Assembly: GCF_046600715.1 (NCBI RefSeq)
Contig: NZ_JBJMAV010000005.1
Location: forward strand, 219,111 to 283,110
From: Lysobacter_C viscosus
GTDB lineage: Bacteria > Pseudomonadota > Gammaproteobacteria > Xanthomonadales > Xanthomonadaceae
Direction: 5' to 3'
DNA: 64,000 bases
Part shown: positions 1-8,759 of the stretch, one piece after another
Layout: each line of letters begins with the position of its first letter
How positions within the stretch are numbered: the first letter of the stretch is position 1
The notes under the pieces: model-generated
Database searches by the model: none
What the model was told of the DNA's origin: nothing
What the model saw: only the letters and a program-made list of their open reading frames with translations
Translations under genes and position numbers: made by a program

Positions 1-95
1 GGGGCCACCAGCACCTCGGTCACGCGGTCGGACTGGGCGAGCTTCCAGGCCAGCGCGTGCTCGCGCCCGCCGGAACCGATGACGAGGATCTTCAT
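1..95 (-). CDS. purD: Phosphoribosylamine-glycine ligase, N-terminal fragment
   Basis: Only the first 31 codons are inside the window; the gene runs off the left edge. The reverse strand from the ATG at 93-95 reads MKILVIGSGGREHALAWKL, the nucleotide-binding start of glycinamide ribonucleotide synthetase (PurD), which joins glycine to phosphoribosylamine in purine synthesis. purH, the last purine enzyme, lies in the same direction about 2.7 kb upstream, so the usual purH-purD pair has been separated by two transporter genes. The downstream part cannot be assessed. Confidence 0.9.
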   Translation of the reverse strand, partial: MKILVIGSGGREHALAWKLAQSDRVTEVLVA

Positions 96-117
96 TGCGT
101 GTCCTTGTGGAGATATT

Positions 118-188
118 TGTAGGAGCGACGTAAGTCGCGATGGGAGTCGATGGCCGGCGAAAAGCTTCGCGACTTAGGTCGCTCCTAC
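118..188. repeat. REP-like palindromic repeat, copy A
   Basis: A left arm containing GTAGGAGCGACG and AGTCGCGA (118-140) is mirrored by a right arm CGCGACTT...GTCGCTCCTAC (168-188), separated by about 27 bases. The arms can pair in RNA or cruciform DNA. The same arms recur near 6.0, 7.1 and 56.7 kb, always between genes. It sits between purD and the symporter start. Confidence 0.8.
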
Positions 189-268
189 GGAAGCGGGATT
201 TTACGGGAGTCGGACACGCGCGACCCGCTGTTAGCATCGCGGCCATTGGTTTTACGACGGGGAATGCC

Positions 269-1777
269 ATGGAAGCCGTGCTGAACGCGATCGAGGCGCT
301 GCTGGCGCCGGTGATCGGACTGATCAATCTGGTGCTGTGGAACTACGTGCTGGTGTACGGGCTGATCGCGGTGGGCCTGTATTTCACGGTGCGGCTGGGG
401 TTCCTGCAGGTGCGGCGCTTCCCGCACATGCTGCACGTGATCGGCCGCGGCACGGCGGGCGACACGGCGGGCATCTCGCCATTCCAGGCGTTGTGCACCT
501 CGCTGGCCTCGCGCGTGGGCACCGGCAACCTGGCCGGCGTGGCCCTGGCGCTGTCGCTGGGCGGCCCGGGCGCGCTGTTCTGGATGTGGTGCACGGCGGC
601 GCTGGGCATGGCCACGGCCTACGCCGAGAGCACGCTGGCGCAGCTGTACAAGGTGCGAGACGAGAAAGGCCAGTACCGCGGCGGACCGGGCTACTACATG
701 GCGCGCGGACTGAAGGCGCCGTGGCTGGGGGTGGCGTTCTCGGTGTGCCTGGTGTTCTCGTACGGGCTGGTCTTCAGCAGCGTCCACGCCAACGCCATCG
801 CGCTGTCGATGGAAACCGCCTTCGGGTTCACCGATACGCAGGTGGCCACGGCGCTGGTGCTGATGACCGCGGCGATCATCTTCGGCGGGCTGCGCTCGGT
901 CGCCCGGGTCGCCGAGTGGGTGGTGCCGGTGATGGCGGTGGGCTACCTCGGTCTGGCGCTGTGGGTGGTACTGGGCAACCTGGCCGAAGTGCCGGCGGCG
1001 CTGGCGCTGGTGCTGCGCAGCGCGTTCGGGCTGGAGCCGGCGGTGGGGGGCGTGCTGGGCGGCCTGGCCGCGGCCATGCTCAACGGCGTCAAGCGCGGGC
1101 TGTATTCCAACGAGGCCGGCATGGGCAGCGCGCCCAACGTCGCCGCTGCCGCCACGCCGGTGCCGCACCACCCGGCCAGCCAGGGCCTGGTGCAGTCGCT
1201 GGGCGTGTTCATCGACACCCTGCTGATCTGCACCGCCACCGCGCTGGTGATCCTGCTGTCGGGCGTGCTGGCCGACGGCAATACCGACGGCGTGGTGATC
1301 ACCCAGCGGGCGATGACGGTGTTCTTCGGCGACTGGGGCACCTACTTCGTGGCGATCGCGCTGTTCTTCTTCGCCTTCACCACCATCCTGGGCAACTACT
1401 CCTATGCCGAGAGCGGGCTGCTGTACCTGGGCGGGGGGCGCAAGGGCCTGTTCGCGTTGCGCATCGCGGCGCTGGGGGTGATCACCTGGGGCGTGCATGC
1501 GCAGGTGCCGCTGGTGTGGAACGCGGCGGACGCGGCGATGGCGATGATGGCCACGCTCAACCTGGTGGCGTTACTGGGCCTTTCGGGGGTGGTGGTGAAA
1601 CTGACCCGCGACTACGAGGGCCAGCTGCGCGAGGGTCGCTCACCCGTTTTCCGCGCAGCCGACCATCCGGAGCTGGGCGACGGGGTGGACCACGCGATCT
1701 GGCGCGACCCGCCGCCCGGGGTCAGCCCGCCGGGTGGCGTGCCCGCCACGCCCGCGCCGTCACCACCACCAGGGTGA
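269..1777 (+). CDS. Alanine/glycine:cation symporter (AGCS family)
   Basis: A 502-residue inner-membrane protein that takes up a small amino acid, typically alanine or glycine, with Na+ or H+. It carries family signatures ISPFQALCTSLAS-RVGTGN and GGPG-FWMW in the first third and SNEAGMGSAPN further on, with about ten hydrophobic segments. The ATG at 269 is chosen because GGGGA lies just upstream and the hydrophobic sequence begins here; a longer reading from 140 would translate through a palindromic repeat. The last 56 bases overlap the 3' end of the convergent exchanger gene and encode a proline-rich tail. Substrate is inferred from family only. Confidence 0.9.
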   Translation: MEAVLNAIEALLAPVIGLINLVLWNYVLVYGLIAVGLYFTVRLGFLQVRRFPHMLHVIGRGTAGDTAGISPFQALCTSLASRVGTGNLAGVALALSLGGPGALFWMWCTAALGMATAYAESTLAQLYKVRDEKGQYRGGPGYYMARGLKAPWLGVAFSVCLVFSYGLVFSSVHANAIALSMETAFGFTDTQVATALVLMTAAIIFGGLRSVARVAEWVVPVMAVGYLGLALWVVLGNLAEVPAALALVLRSAFGLEPAVGGVLGGLAAAMLNGVKRGLYSNEAGMGSAPNVAAAATPVPHHPASQGLVQSLGVFIDTLLICTATALVILLSGVLADGNTDGVVITQRAMTVFFGDWGTYFVAIALFFFAFTTILGNYSYAESGLLYLGGGRKGLFALRIAALGVITWGVHAQVPLVWNAADAAMAMMATLNLVALLGLSGVVVKLTRDYEGQLREGRSPVFRAADHPELGDGVDHAIWRDPPPGVSPPGGVPATPAPSPPPG

Positions 1778-2831
1778 TCACCGTCAACGGCACCACGAAG
1801 GCCATCATCGTCGCGCTGAAGGCGGGCAGGGCGTCGTGGTCGGCCGCGTCCAGCAACAGGTAGGCCAGGTAGGCCAGGTAGTAGCCCAGGAACAGCCCGC
1901 CTTCCCAGCGCTGGATGCAGTGGCCGGTGAAGAAGATCGGCATGCAGGCCACGGCCACGGCGGTCATCACCGGCAGGTCGAAGCGCACCGCCGCCGCGCC
2001 CACCGGTACTCCGTCCGGGGCGATCGCGGCGGTGGCGCCCAGCACGAACAGCAGGTTGAACACGTTGCTGCCGACGATGTTGCCCACCGCCATGTCGCGC
2101 TCGCCGCGGATCACCGCCAGCACGCTGGTGGCGATCTCCGGCAGCGAGGTGCCGATGGCGACCACGGTCAGGCCGATCACCAGCTCGCTGATGCCCAGGC
2201 TGGCCGCGATGCTCACCGCACCGCCCACCAGCCAGCGCGAGCCCAGCACCAGCAATCCCAGCCCGGCCAGCAGCAGCAACGCGTGGCGCCAGGCCGGGGC
2301 GTTCGCAGCGCCCGCGGCGACATCCGCCAGGTCATTCGCATCTGCGACGCCGGCAGCGGCCGCATCCTCGCCGCCGTCGCCGCGGCGTGCCAACCAGAGC
2401 AGGCCGATCACGTAGGCCGCCCCCAGCACGATGAGCGCGATGCCTTCGCCACGGACGAGTGCGCCGTCCAGCGACATCACCAGCACGCCGACCGAGACCG
2501 CCACCATCACCGGTACGTCCAGCCAGATCAGCTGGCGACGCACGACCAGTGGCGATACCAGCGCGCAGATGCCGAGGATCAGCAACACGTTGGCGATGTT
2601 GCTGCCCACGACGTTGCCCAGCGCGATGTCGGACTCGCCGCGCACCGCCGCGTCGATGCCGATGGCCAGCTCCGGCGCGCTGGTGCCGAAGGCCACCACC
2701 GTCAAACCGATCACCAGCGGCGACAGCCCCCAGCGCAACGCAAGCCGCGAGGCGCCGCTGACCAGAAGCTCGGCGCCGCCCAGCAGCAGCGCCAGGCCGG
2801 CGACGAGTTTCAGCAGGACGACCGGTTCCAT
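1722..2831 (-). CDS. Calcium/sodium antiporter, CaCA family
   Basis: A 369-residue membrane protein with the two inverted alpha repeats of CaCA exchangers: VVAFGTSAPEL with GNVVGSN in the N half, and VVAIGTSLPEI with GNIVGSN in the C half. The acidic residue in each GTS-PE motif is the expected cation ligand. Such proteins export Ca2+ in exchange for Na+ or K+; the ion here is not proven. The start at 2831 lies 2 bases after the purH stop, so the gene is probably cotranscribed with purH. The 3' end overlaps the convergent symporter by 56 bases. Confidence 0.9.
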   Translation of the reverse strand: MEPVVLLKLVAGLALLLGGAELLVSGASRLALRWGLSPLVIGLTVVAFGTSAPELAIGIDAAVRGESDIALGNVVGSNIANVLLILGICALVSPLVVRRQLIWLDVPVMVAVSVGVLVMSLDGALVRGEGIALIVLGAAYVIGLLWLARRGDGGEDAAAAGVADANDLADVAAGAANAPAWRHALLLLAGLGLLVLGSRWLVGGAVSIAASLGISELVIGLTVVAIGTSLPEIATSVLAVIRGERDMAVGNIVGSNVFNLLFVLGATAAIAPDGVPVGAAAVRFDLPVMTAVAVACMPIFFTGHCIQRWEGGLFLGYYLAYLAYLLLDAADHDALPAFSATMMAFVVPLTVITLVVVTARAWRARHPAG

Positions 2832-2833
2832 AG

Positions 2834-4411
2834 TCAGTGGCGGAAGTGGCGCACGCCGGTGAACACCATCGCCAGCCCGTGTTCGTCGGCGGCGGCGATC
2901 ACTTCCTTGTCGCGCATCGAACCGCCCGGCTGGATGACCGCCTTGATGCCGGCGGCGGCGGCGGCGTCGATGCCGTCGCGGAACGGGAAGAAGGCGTCGG
3001 ACGCCATCACCGAACCCGGGACCGACAGCCCGGCCTCCTCGGCCTTGAGCGCGGCGATCTTGGCACTCACCACGCGGCTCATCTGCCCGGCACCGATACC
3101 GATGCTGCGTTGTTCCTTGGCATAGACGATCGCGTTGGACTTCACGAACTTGGCGATGCGCCATGCGAACAGCAGGTCGTCCATCTGCGTGTCGGTGGGC
3201 GCCAGCCGGCTGACCACCTTCAGTTCGTCGCGGCCCACCTCGCGCACGTCGCTGGTCTGCATCAGCAGCCCCGAGCCGACGCGCTTGACGTCGAAGTTGT
3301 TGCGGCCCTCGCCGTGCGGGATCCGCAGCACGCGGACGTTGGCCTTGCGCGTGGCGTAGTCGAGCGCGCCGGGCTCGAAGTCCGGCGCGATCAGCACCTC
3401 CACGAACTGGCGGTCCAGGATCACCTTGGCGGTGGCCGCGTCGAGCCGGGTGTTGAAGGCGATGATGCCGCCGAAGGCCGAGGTCGGGTCGGTCGCGTAG
3501 GCCAGTTCGTAGGCATCGCCGCAGGCCACGCCCACCGCCACGCCGCACGGGTTGGCGTGCTTGACGATGACGCAGGCGGGCGCCTCGAACTGGCGCACGC
3601 ATTCCCACGCCGCGTCGGCATCGGCCAGGTTGTTGAAGCTCAGCTCCTTGCCCTGCAGCTGGGTGAACGTGGCCAGCGTGCCAGGCACCGGGTACAGGTC
3701 GCGGTAGAACGCGCCGTGCTGGTGCGGGTTCTCGCCGTAGCGCAGGTCCAGCACCTTGACGAAATTGCTGTTGGACTGCGCCGGGAACAGGCCGCGCCCG
3801 CCCTCGGCGGTGATCGAGGACAGGTAGTTGCTGATGCAGGCGTCGTACTGCGCGACGCGGTCGAATGCCGCCACCGACAATGCGAAGCGCGTGGTTCCGG
3901 CCAGCGCGCCGCCGTTGTTGGCCAGCTCGGCGATCAGCGCCGGGTACTGCACGGGGTCGGTGGCCACGGCCACGCGCGCGAAGTTCTTCGCCGCCGAGCG
4001 CAGCATCGCCGGACCACCGATGTCGATGTTCTCGACGATCTGGTCCATCGTGCTGTCGGGGTGGGCCGAGACCGACTCGAACGGGTACAGGTTCAGCACC
4101 AGCAGGTCGATCGGGGCGATGCCGTGCTCGGCCATGACCGCATCGTCGACATCGGCGCGACCCAGCAGGCCGCCGTGCACCACCGGGTGCAGCGTCTTGA
4201 CCCGGCCATCCATCATTTCCGGGAAGCCGGTGTGCTCGCTGACGTCGGTGACCTCCAACCCCGCCTCGCGCAGCGCCTTGGCGGTGCCGCCGGTGGACAG
4301 CAGCGCCACGCCGTGGCCGGCCAGGGCCCGGGCCAGTTCCACCAGACCGGTCTTGTCGGATACCGACAGCAGGGCGCGACGGATCTTCACCGTCGGAAGG
4401 GAAGCGGTCAT
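2834..4411 (-). CDS. purH: Bifunctional AICAR transformylase / IMP cyclohydrolase
   Basis: 525 residues, the normal PurH length. It performs the last two steps of IMP synthesis: formylation of AICAR with 10-formyl-THF, then ring closure. The N-terminal MGS-like cyclohydrolase domain shows STGGTAKAL and GRVKTLHPVVHGG; the C-terminal transformylase domain carries the KHANPCG motif with its catalytic Lys-His. It is the last core gene of the leftward series fis-purH and is followed after 2 bases by the CaCA exchanger. A TATAAT hexamer lies about 28 bases upstream of the ATG. Confidence 0.97.
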   Translation of the reverse strand: MTASLPTVKIRRALLSVSDKTGLVELARALAGHGVALLSTGGTAKALREAGLEVTDVSEHTGFPEMMDGRVKTLHPVVHGGLLGRADVDDAVMAEHGIAPIDLLVLNLYPFESVSAHPDSTMDQIVENIDIGGPAMLRSAAKNFARVAVATDPVQYPALIAELANNGGALAGTTRFALSVAAFDRVAQYDACISNYLSSITAEGGRGLFPAQSNSNFVKVLDLRYGENPHQHGAFYRDLYPVPGTLATFTQLQGKELSFNNLADADAAWECVRQFEAPACVIVKHANPCGVAVGVACGDAYELAYATDPTSAFGGIIAFNTRLDAATAKVILDRQFVEVLIAPDFEPGALDYATRKANVRVLRIPHGEGRNNFDVKRVGSGLLMQTSDVREVGRDELKVVSRLAPTDTQMDDLLFAWRIAKFVKSNAIVYAKEQRSIGIGAGQMSRVVSAKIAALKAEEAGLSVPGSVMASDAFFPFRDGIDAAAAAGIKAVIQPGGSMRDKEVIAAADEHGLAMVFTGVRHFRH

Positions 4412-4438
4412 TCGATGATTCCGGCTGGGGGGCCGGAA

Positions 4439-4444
4439 ATTATA
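4439..4444 (-). promoter_or_regulatory. Candidate -10 element for purH
   Basis: On the minus strand the sequence reads TATAAT, a perfect -10 hexamer, about 28 bases upstream of the purH ATG. No clear -35 is visible 16-18 bases further upstream in this GC-rich stretch. A short CCGG...CCGG stem follows in the leader. No PurR-like operator was recognised. Confidence 0.5.
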
Positions 4445-4614
4445 GCGATGCGGCCAGGCCCGGCCCGGCGGGAGGATTCACCGCCGCCGCCGGAGACCGG
4501 GACACCCGCTGATCCGCACGTTCCCAAGCCCGTGCGAGGCCGGGCCCCATCCCCTGCCACTCAACGTCTCGTGCCGTGTCGGGTCGCGTCGCGTCGACCC
4601 GCGGGTTCGGGCAC

Positions 4615-4890
4615 TCAGGCCAGCCCGTACTCGCGCAACTTCTTGCGCAGCGTCGCGCGGTGGATGCCCAGCATCGTCGCTGCGCGGCTCTGGTTGCCGT
4701 CGCAATGTTCCAGCACTTCGGCGAACAGCGGGATCTCCAGCTCGCGCAGGGCGATCTCGTAGAGGTTCTCGGTGTCGCAACCGTCCAGGTCGCCCAGGTA
4801 GCGGCGGATGGACGTCGCCACGTGGTCACGCAGGGGCACGCGGGGCCCCGGGCGGGCGGCGTCGTGGCGGTCGGTAGCGGCAGCGTTCAA
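4615..4890 (-). CDS. fis: Fis family nucleoid/transcription regulator
   Basis: A 91-residue basic protein ending in the Fis helix-turn-helix NQSRAATMLGIHRATLRKKL. E. coli Fis is 98 residues; the N-terminal dimerisation part here (RRYLGDLDGCDTENLYEIAL) is also Fis-like. Fis bends DNA and activates growth-related promoters. In enterics fis follows dusB, whereas here it sits between the DUF3426 gene and purH, as is usual in Xanthomonadales. It is probably transcribed leftward as part of the run starting at aroQ or prmA. Confidence 0.92.
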   Translation of the reverse strand: MNAAATDRHDAARPGPRVPLRDHVATSIRRYLGDLDGCDTENLYEIALRELEIPLFAEVLEHCDGNQSRAATMLGIHRATLRKKLREYGLA

Positions 4891-5020
4891 GAGCGGTCCC
4901 CATATGAAGCATCCGTCGTCGAAAATGGCCGGTTCGCGTGCGTGCGGCGGGGCGACGGACCGGGGAGTCTAGCGCGTGGCGGTGGCACGGGACACGGCCG
5001 CGCGCATTCAGTCGATGCGT

Positions 5021-5881
5021 TCAACGGAAGTCGAAGGTGAATGCGACGATGGGTTGGGCGGGTTCGCGAACGTCCAGGCGCACCGCGGCGCTCTGGCCGG
5101 GTGCGAGCAGGCCGCCATCGTCCCCGTCGGAGCGGTACTGATCGGGAGTAAACGCACTGGCGGCCACTTCGCGGCCATCGACGTCGGTCAGCGCCACGCG
5201 CAGGGTGGGCCAGGGTTGCGCCCAGCGGGCGTCGTTGCGGAAGCTGGCACTGACCTGCAGCACGCCGGGCGTGCCGGGCTTGGGGCGGACGTTGCGATCC
5301 AGCATGCGGAAGGCGGCCGGTTCGTGCCATGCCGGCACCTCGCACCCCAGCGCACCGCAGACCGTCTGCACCCACGGCCTCCAACGCGCGTCCGCGCCCA
5401 GTTCGGCGCGCTGGGCGAGCAGCAGTTGCACCAGCAGCAACACCAGCAGCAGCGCGGCGGCGATGCGCAGCGGCCAGCGCAACGTGTTGGCTTCGCCGGG
5501 GAGGGTGACACGCGCAAAGCTGGGTCCGCGGCTGCGCGGGCCCCGGGGCAGGGGCGGCGCGGGCGAGGGAGTGGTTGCTGCATCGACTGTGGATGTTGCA
5601 GGAGCTTCGCCCGCGGGCGGTGTGGCATCGACCGCCGCGGCCGCGGGCGCTTCGTGATCGCCCGCTTCCGCCTCGGATGCCCCTTCGCTGCCGATGGCAG
5701 TGGATTCCCCGGTCTCCGGGGGCGTCGAAGCACCGCCTCCGTCCTGGCCGGCGGCGCCCGCTTCCAGCGACGCGGTCGGATCCTCGAGGCGCTGCTCGCA
5801 GCGCGGGCAGCGCTGTTCGTGCGCATCGCCCCGGGCGATCAGCGAGACCAGGAAACCGCAGTGGGGGCAGGGCACGAACAT
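5021..5881 (-). CDS. Zinc-ribbon and DUF3426 domain membrane protein
   Basis: 286 residues from the ATG at 5879-5881, whose product begins MFVPCPHCGF. Residues 5-28 form an MJ0042-type zinc ribbon (CPHC...CPRC). A long Ala/Glu/Pro low-complexity linker follows (about 33-130), then one membrane helix (about 134-156, LRIAAALLLVLLLVQLLL), then a DUF3426 domain outside the membrane. Function is unknown; the family regularly sits next to prmA and fis in Xanthomonadales. A longer in-frame reading to 6046 would translate a REP-like repeat and is rejected. Confidence 0.8.
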   Translation of the reverse strand: MFVPCPHCGFLVSLIARGDAHEQRCPRCEQRLEDPTASLEAGAAGQDGGGASTPPETGESTAIGSEGASEAEAGDHEAPAAAAVDATPPAGEAPATSTVDAATTPSPAPPLPRGPRSRGPSFARVTLPGEANTLRWPLRIAAALLLVLLLVQLLLAQRAELGADARWRPWVQTVCGALGCEVPAWHEPAAFRMLDRNVRPKPGTPGVLQVSASFRNDARWAQPWPTLRVALTDVDGREVAASAFTPDQYRSDGDDGGLLAPGQSAAVRLDVREPAQPIVAFTFDFR

Positions 5882-6007
5882 GGCCGCCGAGTGTAAGCGG
5901 CCAACGGGCACCCGGCGACTCGGCGGCGCGTTCGTCGTGATGCGCGTCCCGTATCGCGACGCCGGCGCGTGCGACCAAGCCGCGGGCATGCGCTCGTTGA
6001 ACGTCCC

Positions 6008-6137
6008 TGTAGGAGCGACGTGAGTCGCGATCCGTGAATCGGCCAATGGACGCGGTCGCGACTTACGTCGCTCCTACAAGGGCGGTGCCACCCGGCGTCT
6101 CTCGGAGGGGTGATCGCGGCTGAAGCCGCTCCTACAA
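6008..6137. repeat. REP-like palindromic repeat, copy B plus extra half element
   Basis: A left arm GTAGGAGCGACG...AGTCGCGA (6008-6030) pairs with a right arm TCGCGACTTACGTCGCTCCT (6055-6078). About 30 bases on lies a variant half element, GATCGCGGCTGAAGCCGCTC (6112-6136), which also ends in CTCCTACA. The block fills the 268-base gap between the DUF3426 gene and prmA. Confidence 0.8.
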
Positions 6138-6149
6138 AAAGAGGCGGTT

Positions 6150-7067
6150 TCAGCGGCGGCGGCCGCTCACGCGCATCCAGTCATCAAGCCCTTGCGCCTG
6201 CAGGTGGTCGAAGTCGCGCGCATAGCGCGCGATGACCTCGTGCTCCTGCCCGGCCAGGATCCCCGACAGCGCGATGTGGCCACCCGGGGCGACACGGGCG
6301 GCGATGACGTCCGCCAAGTCGACCAGCGCCGAAGCGAGGATGTTGGCCACCACCACCGGATACACGCCGTCGGCCGCGTCCTCCGGCAGCGTTGCCGACA
6401 GCCGGTCCTGCTCGCCGTTGCGCCGGGCGTTGTCGAGGGTGGCGGTGATGGCCTGCGGATCGTTGTCGATCCCGGTTGCATCGCGCGCGCCCAGCTTGAG
6501 CGCGGCCAGTGCGAGGATCCCCGAGCCGCAGCCGAAATCCAGCACGCGCGCGCCGTCCAGCGCGCCCTCGTCGGCCAGTTCGTCCAGCCACTGCAGGCAC
6601 AGCGCGGTGGTGGGGTGGGTCCCCGAGCCGAACGCCAGGCCGGGGTCCAGCCGGACCACGGCGGCATCGGCGGTATCCGCACCCGCCGGCAGGGGGTGGT
6701 TCCACGGCACGATCCAGGTGCGCCGGCCGAATTGCAGCGGCACGTACTGGTCCATCCACGCACGTTCCCAATCCTGGTCGGCGACGTCCTGGAACACCGC
6801 GCGCGACCAGTCGATGCCTTCGTCGGCGGCCTGCAGCGCGTGCAGCAGCAACCCGGCAGGCGTGCCATCGGGGAACAGCGCTGTCAGCCGCATCTCGTTC
6901 CACAACGGCGTCTGCCCCACGCCCGGCTCGAAGATCGCCTGCTCATCGGGCTCATCCGCGTGCGCGTCGGCCAAGGTCACCGACAGCGCGCCGACGCTTT
7001 CCAGCGCACGCTCGCAGCGCGGCTGCTGCACCTGGCTGCAGGGGAGGGTGAGTTCGAGGAAGGGCAT
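6150..7067 (-). CDS. prmA: Ribosomal protein L11 methyltransferase
   Basis: 305 residues, close to the usual 293-300. PrmA trimethylates several amino groups of ribosomal protein L11 using S-adenosylmethionine. The C-terminal Rossmann methyltransferase domain shows LDFGCGSGILALAALKLGA followed by GIDNDPQA, and the substrate-site loop appears as VVANILASAL (N-I-L-A). The N-terminal L11-recognition domain (about 1-110) is present. It lies downstream of accC, separated by 150 bases that hold REP-like copy C. Confidence 0.96.
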   Translation of the reverse strand: MPFLELTLPCSQVQQPRCERALESVGALSVTLADAHADEPDEQAIFEPGVGQTPLWNEMRLTALFPDGTPAGLLLHALQAADEGIDWSRAVFQDVADQDWERAWMDQYVPLQFGRRTWIVPWNHPLPAGADTADAAVVRLDPGLAFGSGTHPTTALCLQWLDELADEGALDGARVLDFGCGSGILALAALKLGARDATGIDNDPQAITATLDNARRNGEQDRLSATLPEDAADGVYPVVVANILASALVDLADVIAARVAPGGHIALSGILAGQEHEVIARYARDFDHLQAQGLDDWMRVSGRRR

Positions 7068-7096
7068 GGCGTGGGGCGTGGGGTCGGGTCGCCCAT

Positions 7097-7207
7097 TGTA
7101 GGAGCGACGTGAGTCGCGATCGTGCCGTCGGCGCGGGTCACGGGCTCGCGACTCGCGTAGCTACTGCACCGGCACCGGGGTGCGATCGCGGCTGAAGCCG
7201 CTCCTAC
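7097..7207. repeat. REP-like palindromic repeat, copy C
   Basis: The left arm GTAGGAGCGACGTGAGTCGC (7097-7120) is followed by a degenerate opposite arm around 7146-7165 and then by the variant half element GATCGCGGCTGAAGCCGCTC (7184-7207), the same variant as next to copy B. It occupies almost all of the prmA/accC gap. Confidence 0.75.
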
Positions 7208-7217
7208 GGAAGCGGGC

Positions 7218-8585
7218 TCACACGATCGACAGCGACTTTTCCTTCTGTTCCTTGAGCCGCTTCTCGAGGTAGTGGATGTTCTGCCCGCCCTGCTGGAAGC
7301 CGATGTCCGACAGGATGCGTTGCTGCAGCGGGACATTGGTCTTGATCCCGTCCACCACCATTTCGCTCAGTGCCACGCGCATGCGGCAGATGGCCTGCTC
7401 GCGGGTGGCGCCGTGCACGATCAGCTTGCCGATCATCGAGTCGTAGTTGGGCGGGACGCGGTAGCCCTCGTAGATGTGGCTGTCCACCCGCACGCCCGGG
7501 CCGCCCGGGGCGTGGAAGTGTGCGATCAGGCCGGGGCTGGGCATGAACGTGTCCGGATCCTCGGCGTTGATCCGGCACTCGATCGCATGGCCATCCAGCA
7601 CCACGTCCTGCTGGCGGATCGACAACGGCTGGCCGGCGGCGATCATCAGCTGCTCGCGCACGAGGTCGATGCCGGTGACCATCTCGGTGACCGGGTGCTC
7701 GACCTGGATGCGGGTGTTCATCTCGATGAAGTAGAAGCGCCCGTTCTCGAACAGGAACTCGAACGTGCCGGCGCCGCGGTAGCCGATGCGGATGCAGGCC
7801 TCGGTGCAGACCTTGCCGATCTCCGCGCGCTGCTCGGGGGTGATGCCGGGTGCCGGGGCCTCCTCGACGACCTTCTGGTGGCGGCGCTGCATCGAGCAGT
7901 CGCGCTCGCCCAGGTGGATGGCGTTGCCCTGGCCGTCGGCCAGCACCTGGATCTCCACGTGGCGCGGGTTCTCCAGGAACTTCTCCATGTAGACCATGTC
8001 GTTGCCGAACGCGGCCTTGGCCTCTGACTTGGTGGTCTGGACGGCGCTGTGCAGGTGCGCTTCGGTGTGGACCACGCGCATCCCGCGTCCGCCGCCGCCG
8101 CCGGCCGCCTTGACGATGACCGGGTACCCGATCTCGCGCGCGATCTTGGTGTTGGCCGTCGCGTCGTCGCCCAGCGGGCCGCCGCTGCCGGGCACGCACG
8201 GGACGCCGGCTTCCTTCATCGCGCGGATCGCTTCGACCTTGTCGCCCATCAGGCGGATGGTTTCCGCCCGCGGGCCGATGAAGATGAAGCCCGACTCCTC
8301 CACCCGCTCGGCGAAATCGGCGTTCTCGCTCAGGAAGCCGTAGCCCGGGTGGATCGCCTGCGCGTCGGTGACCTCGGCGGCGGCGATGATCTGCGCCATG
8401 TTGAGGTAACTGTCGGTGGACGGCGCCGGACCGATGCAGACCGACTCGTCGGCCATGGCCACGTGCTTGAGGTTGCGGTCGACCGTGGAGTGCACGGCGA
8501 CGGTGCGGATGCCCAGGGCGTGGCACGCGCGCAGGATGCGCAGCGCGATTTCGCCCCGGTTGGCGATGACGACTTTGTCGAGCAT
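7218..8585 (-). CDS. accC: Acetyl-CoA carboxylase, biotin carboxylase subunit
   Basis: 455 residues (E. coli AccC is 449). It carboxylates biotin on AccB using ATP and bicarbonate, the first half-reaction of malonyl-CoA synthesis. It has the ATP-grasp layout with the glycine-rich loop AAGGGGGRGMRVV and the active-site region FIEMNTRIQVEHPVTEM. It lies 174 bases downstream of accB in the same direction; that gap holds no gene that I can see, only a CGGTTCCC-type low-complexity tract. accB-accC is the classical pair. Confidence 0.97.
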   Translation of the reverse strand: MLDKVVIANRGEIALRILRACHALGIRTVAVHSTVDRNLKHVAMADESVCIGPAPSTDSYLNMAQIIAAAEVTDAQAIHPGYGFLSENADFAERVEESGFIFIGPRAETIRLMGDKVEAIRAMKEAGVPCVPGSGGPLGDDATANTKIAREIGYPVIVKAAGGGGGRGMRVVHTEAHLHSAVQTTKSEAKAAFGNDMVYMEKFLENPRHVEIQVLADGQGNAIHLGERDCSMQRRHQKVVEEAPAPGITPEQRAEIGKVCTEACIRIGYRGAGTFEFLFENGRFYFIEMNTRIQVEHPVTEMVTGIDLVREQLMIAAGQPLSIRQQDVVLDGHAIECRINAEDPDTFMPSPGLIAHFHAPGGPGVRVDSHIYEGYRVPPNYDSMIGKLIVHGATREQAICRMRVALSEMVVDGIKTNVPLQQRILSDIGFQQGGQNIHYLEKRLKEQKEKSLSIV

Positions 8586-8759
8586 GGAGCTGACCTCAAA
8601 GACGGGCGCAGGGAGTGGGTAACAGGGGCCGGGCAGGAGCGCCGAATGCCGTGTTGCCGTCCCGGTGCCCGGGATTCACTTCGTGGAAGCGTGTGGCGAC
8701 GCAGGCGATCGGTGCCGCGGCCAAGGCCGCTTCCCGGTTCCCGGTTCCCCGTGTCCGCT

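Noticed and set aside
140..268. Longer start for the AGCS symporter
   Set aside because: The extension translates half of a REP-like palindrome; the ATG at 269 has a ribosome binding site and begins the hydrophobic family sequence.
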